In this document: positions 57,347 to 64,000 of the stretch, piece after piece
Position numbering within the stretch: position 1 is the first letter of the stretch
How the letters are laid out: each line of letters starts with the position of its first letter
From: Vibrio metschnikovii CIP 69.14
GTDB lineage: Bacteria > Pseudomonadota > Gammaproteobacteria > Enterobacterales > Vibrionaceae
Direction of reading: 5' to 3'
NCBI RefSeq assembly: GCF_000176155.1
Contig: NZ_ACZO01000006.1
Coordinates: 868,001-932,000, forward strand
Length of the DNA stretch: 64,000 nt
Made by a program: the position numbers and the translations under genes
Notes under the pieces: generated by a model
Seen by the model: only the letters and a program-made list of their open reading frames with translations
Told to the model about the DNA's origin: nothing
The model's database searches: none

Positions 57347-57696
57347 AATTGAGTATCTGTCGTCTTCATTTTGTTCATGTCATCCGCACCAATGACTTTA
57401 TAGGCGCGATGTATCAGTACTACGGCAAAAGCCAGTACGCCAAAGCTGATCACAATCGCCGTTAATATCAAAGCCTGTGGGAGTGGATCGGCAATATCAG
57501 CAAACGGTACGGTCATTCCTACCGGGATCAACGGCGGAGCACCTCTCACTAGCCCGCCTCCGGTGAAGATCAGTAAATTAGCCGCATTGGATAAGATCAT
57601 TAAACCAATAACAAGCTTAACAATACTGCGACGTAACATCATAAATAGAGCGGCGGCATACAATCCGCCAATCACGAAAGCAAATAAAGTGGTCAT
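57343..57696 (-). CDS. mnhC: Mrp Na+/H+ antiporter subunit C
   Basis: A 117-residue NuoK-like protein with three membrane helices ([19 protein letters not shown] is the conserved second one, and [23 protein letters not shown] the third). It lies 5 bases after mnhB and overlaps mnhD. Confidence 0.94.
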   Translation of the reverse strand: MTTLFAFVIGGLYAAALFMMLRRSIVKLVIGLMILSNAANLLIFTGGGLVRGAPPLIPVGMTVPFADIADPLPQALILTAIVISFGVLAFAVVLIHRAYKVIGADDMNKMKTTDTQL

Positions 57697-57701
57697 GTTA
57701 C

Positions 57702-58133
57702 TTAATCCTCCACTTCAGCAAGGGTCAGCAATAACGTCGTTACCATACCAATAACGACCAGATAAACCCCGATATCAAATAATAATGGTGTACTCAATTT
57801 CAGTTCACCGACGCCAGGTAGATAAACCGTCCACCACACGCTGGTCAAAAATTCACTGCCGGACAGAATCACACCGATCACACCACTAAACATGGCAATC
57901 ATTAATCCAACCCCCATCAGTTGTGAACTATCGACACCAATAAGACGTCGGGTCTGGACTGGTGTGAAAGCAAACAGATGCAAGGCAAAAGCACTGGAGG
58001 CAACAAGACCAGCAATAAAGCCGCCCCCTGGTTCATTATGTCCACGCAGCAATAAGAAAATCGAAAACAGCAACAACATTGGCAATAGAAATCGTGCCGC
58101 GACTTGTAGAATTAACGCACTATCTGTTTTCAT
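57702..58133 (-). CDS. mnhB: Mrp Na+/H+ antiporter subunit B
   Basis: A 143-residue protein with four membrane helices. [24 protein letters not shown] near 25-48 is the MnhB signature. It overlaps the mnhA stop by four bases. Confidence 0.94.
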   Translation of the reverse strand: MKTDSALILQVAARFLLPMLLLFSIFLLLRGHNEPGGGFIAGLVASSAFALHLFAFTPVQTRRLIGVDSSQLMGVGLMIAMFSGVIGVILSGSEFLTSVWWTVYLPGVGELKLSTPLLFDIGVYLVVIGMVTTLLLTLAEVED

Positions 58134-60421
58134 GGTTTATTTTTCTCCAACTTGATCATCGCCGTGACTCCAATGGCGGCCAAAGCAAGAACAAATAGTT
58201 CACCCAAGGTATCTAACGCACGATAATCAACCAGTATTACGTTAACAATATTGCGTCCTTTTGCTATCACATAACTATTTTCAATTAAGTAATCACTGAT
58301 CCGATCGGGTTCGGCAAATTGAGTCACGGTCATCACCAGCAATGTCATCATGCCACCAAACACAATGGCGACAAAAGCATCACGCCAACGAACGTCTGAA
58401 CTTGATAAGCGTTGAAAACGCGGCAATTTAAACAATACAAAGACCAACATGATCACCGTTAGCGTTTCAATCAGTATCTGGGTAATCGCCAAATCAGGGG
58501 CACTAAAGAAGACATAAATCAACGCCATACTAAAGCCTAGTGCGCCGATCGCTGCAACCGCACCCAAACGCTGCGAGGTGATACAGGCATAACTCACTAC
58601 CGCAATAATGATGCCCGAGATCAGAATCTCGTAAACCTCAACGCCAGAAAAATCCAGCGTACCATACCAACCAACGCGCGTGGCAATGGTGTAGCCAACC
58701 AATACAATGGTGGTAATAAAGATGGTTAAAATGTAATTGGAAAGATAACCATTTTGTACACGACCTGTTAACCATTTAGAAAAAATCACTAACCCTTGCA
58801 TAAAGAGGTCGTAACCTTTTTCTGGACCATAGTTAAGTAAAGGCTTAGCCAAAATAGCTTTAGGCGCTAAACGGCCCCAGCGTTTAAAGAGTAAATAGCC
58901 CCCTGCTAATGCGACTGCACTGAGCAGTAAAGGTAAATTAAATCCATGCCATAAAGATAAAGCGATAGGATCAACCTTATACCCAGAAATGGATGAAGCC
59001 GCAGCAGTAATGAGTGGTGAAACCAATGATGGAATCAAACCAAAGATTAGCCCTAAACTTGCGAGGAGTGAAAAACCAATCCGCATAGCAAAAGGAGCTT
59101 CATGGGCTTCTTTCGGCGTTGTGATCACCTCTCCCCAAAACGGCTTAATCGCAACCAGTCCGGCACAAGCCGCTAAGCAGATGGAAGAGACTACGCCAAC
59201 AAACAGTAATGAACTTTGCCATGGACTGGTTAACAGCCCTTCTAACATCGCTTCTTTAGCAATAAAACCGAAAACCGGTGGAATACCTGCTAGAGCTAAT
59301 GCCGCTAGTGACATAAAAATCGCCGTCTGTGGCATGCTGCGCCGTAAACCACTCAACTGACGAATGTCTTTGGTTCCGGTCTCATGGTCCACCGTACCGG
59401 CGGCCATAAACAAAGCCCCCTTGTACAGTGCATGGGCCAATAAAAACACCATGGCAGCAATTAACGCCGCTTCTGTACCAATCCCTATTAATAAGGTTAA
59501 GGTGCCTAAAGAAGCAACCGTGGTATAAGCTAAAATACGTTTTAGATCGGTACTCGTCACCGCCATTACCGAGCCTACCAACATCGTCAATGCACCGACG
59601 CCAACGAGCAGCATCGTCCAAGTGCTGTCTCCTGCCATGACTGGTTGTAAGCGAGCCATTAAATAGATACCAGCTTTCACCATCGTAGCGGAATGTAGGA
59701 ATGAGCTAACTGGCGTTGGTGCTGCCATTGCGTTTGGTAGCCAAAAATGAAATGGAACCTGAGCCGATTTAGTAAATGCTCCCGCCAATACCAGTAACAT
59801 CATTGGTAAAAATAGGCTATGTTGCTGGATTTCTGCTCCTTGACGGACAATTTGATCCAACTGGTAGGTACCGGCAATCTGACCGAGCAATATGACTCCC
59901 GCCATTAAAGCAAGGCCACCACCGACCGTAACAAACAGCCCCTGCAAGGCTGATTTACGCGACTTTTCTTGCTCATGATGAAAACCAATCAGCATATATG
60001 AAGTAATACTGGTCAGTTCCCAGAAAACAAACATCGCCATAATGTTATTCGCTAACACGACACCAAGCATGGCGCCCATAAATGCACAAAGATACATCAC
60101 TAGCTTACGCTGATCGACGTGGCCTGACAGGTAACTTCCTGCATACACGACAACTAATGTACCGATCCCAGTGATCAATAATGCAAACAATAGGCTTAAG
60201 CCATCAAGACGAATATCAAGCGAAATACCTAATGACGGAATCCAATCGTAATAGAATAATAAGCTATGCCCAGCCGTCACCTGCGGAACAAAGCCTAAGA
60301 AATACACAAACAGCAAGGCAGGAAGCAAAGCAACCCACCATACTGCACGCTCACCTAATTGGCGATACAGCCAAGGTACAAAAAAAGCAACAATAAAACC
60401 TGACATTAATGCTAATAGCAT
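58130..60421 (-). CDS. mnhA: Mrp Na+/H+ antiporter subunit A
   Basis: A 763-residue NuoL-like protein with about twenty membrane helices. The NuoL core is marked by [58 protein letters not shown] and [22 protein letters not shown]. The C-terminal extension (about 590-763) contains [35 protein letters not shown], as in full-length MnhA. It is the first gene of the operon, with separate A and B genes (group 1 layout). The complex exchanges Na+ for H+ and supports alkaline pH and salt tolerance. Confidence 0.96.
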   Translation of the reverse strand: MLLALMSGFIVAFFVPWLYRQLGERAVWWVALLPALLFVYFLGFVPQVTAGHSLLFYYDWIPSLGISLDIRLDGLSLLFALLITGIGTLVVVYAGSYLSGHVDQRKLVMYLCAFMGAMLGVVLANNIMAMFVFWELTSITSYMLIGFHHEQEKSRKSALQGLFVTVGGGLALMAGVILLGQIAGTYQLDQIVRQGAEIQQHSLFLPMMLLVLAGAFTKSAQVPFHFWLPNAMAAPTPVSSFLHSATMVKAGIYLMARLQPVMAGDSTWTMLLVGVGALTMLVGSVMAVTSTDLKRILAYTTVASLGTLTLLIGIGTEAALIAAMVFLLAHALYKGALFMAAGTVDHETGTKDIRQLSGLRRSMPQTAIFMSLAALALAGIPPVFGFIAKEAMLEGLLTSPWQSSLLFVGVVSSICLAACAGLVAIKPFWGEVITTPKEAHEAPFAMRIGFSLLASLGLIFGLIPSLVSPLITAAASSISGYKVDPIALSLWHGFNLPLLLSAVALAGGYLLFKRWGRLAPKAILAKPLLNYGPEKGYDLFMQGLVIFSKWLTGRVQNGYLSNYILTIFITTIVLVGYTIATRVGWYGTLDFSGVEVYEILISGIIIAVVSYACITSQRLGAVAAIGALGFSMALIYVFFSAPDLAITQILIETLTVIMLVFVLFKLPRFQRLSSSDVRWRDAFVAIVFGGMMTLLVMTVTQFAEPDRISDYLIENSYVIAKGRNIVNVILVDYRALDTLGELFVLALAAIGVTAMIKLEKNKP

Positions 60422-60613
60422 CTAATGACCTCCAAACGTCGAAATCCTGTCGTAGACAACAAGGGTTCGTTTCCCTAATGCAAGTGATTAAATGACAACC
60501 ACACTAAAAATAAAGCTGAACGGCGAATGCGAACCGTGTTACGTATTATCCTAAAAGGTTAATACTTTAATATAAACAACTTACATGAAGAGTAGCTTAC
60601 TCTTCCTAAAACA

Positions 60614-60645
60614 AGAAAGCATAAAAACAAAGTTTTATGCTTTCT
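60614..60645. other. Hairpin in the nhaA-mnhA gap
   Basis: A perfect 13-bp inverted repeat (AGAAAGCATAAAA, TTTTATGCTTTCT) with a 6-nt loop. On the minus strand TTTTAGG follows nearby, so it may end nhaA transcription, although it is 270 bases past the stop. The rest of 60422-60912 shows nothing else. Confidence 0.45.
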
Positions 60646-60912
60646 GAGAGTATATTGACCTTTCAAGGGATTTTTCTATAAACCATGAAGCATTAACACA
60701 AAGTAAAGATAGGCACATGCATCGTGGTTCAGCACCAACCAGAACTTACGTTACTGCCATCACCCATGTATACGGCTCGAACAGTCAATAAGGCCTAGTA
60801 TCTCCTTAACTAAGGCTCTAATACCATAGGATAGCAATCTCTTGAAACATTAAGCCACTATCCAATCACACTATGTTTAATCCGCCGACTAGATTGGCGA
60901 AGCATTGAGTGA

Positions 60913-62106
60913 TTAGAACTTCGCTTTGATCTCCTTCACTAAAATAGGCTCATCAAGCAATACTTTTTTCGGTAGCGTAGCACGTAGCATAATATAGCCC
61001 GCCAGCGCCGCGGCGGTTGACCCAATCAAGATACCTAAACGGGCATAGTTATCCAAAATAAGATGAGCATGACCGAACGCTAACGAAGAGATAAAGATCG
61101 ACATCGTAAAGCCGATACCACATAACACCGAGACAGCAAAAATATGCCGAGTATCAATACCTTCTGGTAACTTTGTCATCCCTAACTTGACGGAAATCCA
61201 GCTAAAGGTAAAGATGCCAAGCGGTTTACCGACAAAAAGCCCTAACGCGACACCAACAGGTAACGTTGATGTTAATCCCGCTAACGAGATCCCTTCTAAC
61301 GAGATCCCCGCATTCACAAAAGCAAACAGCGGTAGAATGGCAAACGTTGACCATGGATGTAACCAATGCTCTAAGCGCTTTAATGGTGATGGAGAGGTTG
61401 CCTGTTTACCTTTCAAAGGAATCGCAAAACCGATCATCACGCCAGCAAGGGTGGCATGAATCCCTGACTGTAGGACAGCAAACCATAATATTGCGCCAAG
61501 TATCAAGTATGGCACTAACGACGTGACCTTGTAACGATTAAGTAAGTATAAACCACCAGCCGTCAGTAAACCCATTGCTAACGCGAAACTCGATAGCTCA
61601 CTGGTATAAAATAGGGCAATAATAATAATCACGCCAAGGTCATCAATAATCGCCAACGCTAATAGAAAAGCCTTCAAACTCACAGGCACTCGATTACCCA
61701 GTAACGCCATGATCCCCAAAGCAAAGGCAATATCGGTGGCCGCAGGAATCGCCCATCCCTGGCTTGCCGTAGGATCCGCTGAATTAAACCAAGTGTAGAC
61801 CAATGCCGGCGCTAACATTCCCCCTAAAGCAGCAATGGCTGGGAATAAAGCCTGCTCTTTTGATTTTAGCGATCCTTCGATTAATTCGCGTTTTACTTCT
61901 AGGCCAATTAATAAAAAGAAAATCGCCATCAGCCCATCGTTGACCCAATGAGAGAGAGACATACCGAAGACATAAGCATGCAGAGCATGCTGATAAAGCT
62001 CATTAACAGGTGAATTGGCAATCAACATAGCCGCAATAGCAGCCATAACTAATAACACTCCACCCGCGGCTTCTGTTTTAAAGAAACTACGAATCATGCG
62101 TATCAT
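60913..62106 (-). CDS. nhaA: Na+/H+ antiporter NhaA
   Basis: A 397-residue antiporter with about twelve membrane helices. The sodium-binding pair is present in [14 protein letters not shown], the pH and trans-membrane Asp in [17 protein letters not shown], and [13 protein letters not shown] and [16 protein letters not shown] are signature segments. The start at 62106 ([16 protein letters not shown]) has AAGGA about 10 bases upstream; the frame is open 21 codons further without homology. NhaA exchanges two H+ for one Na+ and works at high salt and alkaline pH. It is next to the Mrp operon on the same strand. The gap 62107-62661 shows no gene. Confidence 0.95.
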   Translation of the reverse strand: MIRMIRSFFKTEAAGGVLLVMAAIAAMLIANSPVNELYQHALHAYVFGMSLSHWVNDGLMAIFFLLIGLEVKRELIEGSLKSKEQALFPAIAALGGMLAPALVYTWFNSADPTASQGWAIPAATDIAFALGIMALLGNRVPVSLKAFLLALAIIDDLGVIIIIALFYTSELSSFALAMGLLTAGGLYLLNRYKVTSLVPYLILGAILWFAVLQSGIHATLAGVMIGFAIPLKGKQATSPSPLKRLEHWLHPWSTFAILPLFAFVNAGISLEGISLAGLTSTLPVGVALGLFVGKPLGIFTFSWISVKLGMTKLPEGIDTRHIFAVSVLCGIGFTMSIFISSLAFGHAHLILDNYARLGILIGSTAAALAGYIMLRATLPKKVLLDEPILVKEIKAKF

Positions 62107-62589
62107 GGGGATATCGTCCTTTGTGATGATAAGAATCAACGATGAAATGTACCTAACGACACTAAACACAATAAATCCGGTACAAGAAGATGAGATTGAG
62201 TCTACTCACTCGCTGCTCGGTTTAAAAATCGCTTCTAATGAAACTAAACATCGGAAAATACGATCTATAAAGGTAAAACAAACGTAATTTCCGTTGTTAA
62301 AACAGACAAAAATAATGTAATAAAATATGTTCCCCCAAAAATTACATCAAAAGACCATTTATAAAAATAAAATTTATCAACTAGTTAAAATGACAATATC
62401 AATTTTAAATGAGGAAAATCAGAATCCGCAAGAAGTCAAGACACGATAAAATGAACAGTCATGCTTGTACCGGTAAACATGAGGTAAAAATAGAAGATGG
62501 GGAGATAAATCAACTATTGAGTCGTCATACCCGTCATTCCGCAGCTAATTCAATAATAAAAATAGCGTGATCTGGCGATCAATTTTTAA

Positions 62590-64000
62590 TAAAAACCACG
62601 GTACCATCTTGACCACGATCGTCAGTTTTGATCTATTACTGCTATTTGACGGTCTCAAAATATGTCTACTCATCCTGTTATTAAACGCTTAGATCACCTT
62701 GGCCTCATTGCCGCCTTTTGTCACGAAATTGGCCTGCCACGGATGATAGATGCCGTTATCCCAAAATATTCTGACCACAATGTTTCTCATGGTGACGCGG
62801 TATTGGCCATGCTCCTAAATGGACTTGGCTTTCATAGCAGAACACTGCACATGTTCTCGGACTTTTTTAAGACCAAGCCTGTGTCTAAGTTACTCGCCAA
62901 AGACATTGAAGCACACCACCTTACTGATGATGTACTAGGGCGCACCTTAGATGCTCTATACGAAGCCGATGTCTCCGCGCTCTATCAGGTTATTGCTGAG
63001 CGTGTTGTTGATAAACTCGGTTTGACTACCGATTCTGTTCATCTTGATATCACTAGCTTTCACGTTGATGGTGAGTATGCACAAGATGAAAACACCAACG
63101 TGATTAAGCTTGTAAGAGGTTATAGTCGGGATCATAGGCCAGAGCTTAACCAAGTCGTGCTTGAACTCATCTGTGAAAGCCAAGCAGGTATTCCTGTTTA
63201 CATGCAAGCACTGAGTGGCAACACCAATGATGCCAAGGCATTCGCTGAAGTGACTAAAAGACACATACATTGCCTAAAAGCCGCGCAAAACAGTCGTTAC
63301 TTTATCGCTGATGCCGCCTTGTACACCGAAGAAAGCATCTCCTCGCTAGATGAGCAAAATCAAAAGTTCATTACCCGTGTACCCATGACCATCAAGCTCG
63401 CAAAACAAGCACTACTTGCGCTAGAGCCAGAGCAATTAAGCGCTATCGGTCATGGCTACTCAGGATGTTGGATAGACTCGGATTATGGAAAGGTCAATCA
63501 ACGTTGGTTGCTCGTTCACAGTGAACAGGCCACCAAGCGGGAAGAAATTACTTTCTTCAAGAACTTAGAGAAAAACATAGCAAAAGAAATCAAAGCGTTG
63601 GAAAAGCTAAGTAAAAAACCATTCGCTTGTGAAGTTGACGCAGAATTAGCGTTTAACGATTTCAAGAAACAATGTGACTTACTAGGGTTTGAACAAGGCA
63701 CTCTCATCAAACTGCCGACTTACTCTCATTCGGGCCGCCCAAAGACAGATGAAGCACCGACAGGATACCAATACTTTATCGAAGCCGCCCCCTTCACCGA
63801 CCTAGAAAAAGTAAAACTGGCTAAGCTCAAAGTAGGCATGTTTATCCTCGCGACAAATGACACCGACAATGAAGAACTCACCATGACGGCTCTTCTAGCA
63901 CATTACAAATCGCAACAAAAAGTCGAGCGCGGCTTCCGCTTTCTAAAAAGCCCTGAGTTTTTAACCTCTTCCATCTTCTTGAAAAAGCCTGAGCGCATTG
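62590..64000 (+). mobile_element. IS1634-type insertion sequence, left part
   Basis: The transposase gene below identifies the element. Its left end must lie upstream of 62662 but I could not fix the terminal inverted repeat, since the right end is outside the window; 62590 is approximate. Confidence 0.55.
62662..64000 (+). CDS. IS1634-family (IS4 group) DDE transposase, 5' part
   Basis: An open frame of 446 complete codons without a stop, cut by the right window edge. The N-terminal region (IKRLDHLGLIAAFCHEIGLPRMID, GDAVLAMLLNGLGFHSRTLHMF) is the DUF4277-like domain found in IS1634 transposases. DDE residues can be placed as Asp129 (LDITSFHVDGEY), Asp217 (FIADAALYTEES) and Glu422 (QQKVERGFRFLKSPEF). 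The family is typically about 530-570 residues, so about 100 are missing. No internal disruption is seen, so the element may be active. Confidence 0.88.
   Translation, partial: MSTHPVIKRLDHLGLIAAFCHEIGLPRMIDAVIPKYSDHNVSHGDAVLAMLLNGLGFHSRTLHMFSDFFKTKPVSKLLAKDIEAHHLTDDVLGRTLDALYEADVSALYQVIAERVVDKLGLTTDSVHLDITSFHVDGEYAQDENTNVIKLVRGYSRDHRPELNQVVLELICESQAGIPVYMQALSGNTNDAKAFAEVTKRHIHCLKAAQNSRYFIADAALYTEESISSLDEQNQKFITRVPMTIKLAKQALLALEPEQLSAIGHGYSGCWIDSDYGKVNQRWLLVHSEQATKREEITFFKNLEKNIAKEIKALEKLSKKPFACEVDAELAFNDFKKQCDLLGFEQGTLIKLPTYSHSGRPKTDEAPTGYQYFIEAAPFTDLEKVKLAKLKVGMFILATNDTDNEELTMTALLAHYKSQQKVERGFRFLKSPEFLTSSIFLKKPERI

Noticed and set aside
1..64000. CRISPR array, prophage, tRNA or rRNA genes, anti-phage island.
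   Set aside because: No regularly spaced repeats, no integrase or phage structural genes, and no recognisable tRNA cloverleaf or rRNA sequence were seen.

Overview
The window is a chromosomal segment of a gammaproteobacterium of the Vibrionaceae. The proteins read as Vibrio-type throughout: a broad-specificity (BsrV-type) racemase, CosR next to a BCCT transporter, DUF2947, DUF2982 and DUF3943 proteins, the fused DABA aminotransferase/decarboxylase with the carboxynorspermidine pathway, and ERIC elements. From memory, the order tyrR-ycjFX-fum-pabB-nudL-sdaCA-asnS-aspC-BCCT-cosR-ycbB-ribA-gyrA-ubiG-nrdAB resembles Vibrio chromosome 1. Mrp and NhaA antiporters plus CosR/BCCT point to a marine or halotolerant lifestyle. 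Species cannot be fixed from the sequence alone.

Layout. 1-9.0 kb: 3' part of a racemase gene, an RhtA-like exporter, DUF2947, then a minus-strand block rimJ-tyrR and ycjF-ycjX, and a class I fumarase gene broken by one extra base. 9.2-14.4 kb: pabB, nudL, sdaC (broken) and sdaA. 14.5-19.1 kb: a macA-macB-outer membrane factor operon behind a promoter that overlaps a good Fur-box match. 19.1-26.3 kb: queD, asnS, aspC, a small beta-barrel protein and a DUF294/exonuclease pair. 26.4-32.6 kb: a chemoreceptor gene (broken), a BCCT transporter divergent from cosR, and two small proteins. 32.6-36.6 kb: gloC/ycbL, the L,D-transpeptidase ycbB, ribA under a promoter embedded in a Zur-like palindrome, an ERIC element and an unlisted 59-residue small gene. 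37-45.3 kb: gyrA, ubiG and the class Ia ribonucleotide reductase operon nrdA-nrdB-yfaE with tandem NrdR boxes. 45.5-54.1 kb: a CinA-like protein, DUF3943, an ACT-domain protein and the norspermidine genes. 54.7-62.1 kb: the seven-gene Mrp antiporter operon and nhaA. 62.66 kb to the end: the 5' part of an IS1634-type transposase cut by the window edge.

How it fits together. Several genes form working sets: nrdA-nrdB-yfaE (dNTP synthesis and cofactor maintenance under NrdR); DABA-AT/DC, CANSDH and NspC (norspermidine synthesis); sdaC-sdaA (serine uptake and deamination); BCCT and cosR (compatible solute uptake and its regulator); mnhA-G with nhaA (Na+ and pH homeostasis).

The least expected observations are the Zur-like operator that contains the ribA -10 element, the Fur-like operator on the macAB-type exporter, a possible structured RNA between ubiG and nrdA, three ERIC copies at different stages of decay, and three conserved genes broken out of frame. 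Two of those breaks are an extra G in the same hexamer ATGGGC, so sequencing error must be excluded. No CRISPR array, prophage, tRNA or rRNA was seen, and no clearly new multi-gene system was recognised.
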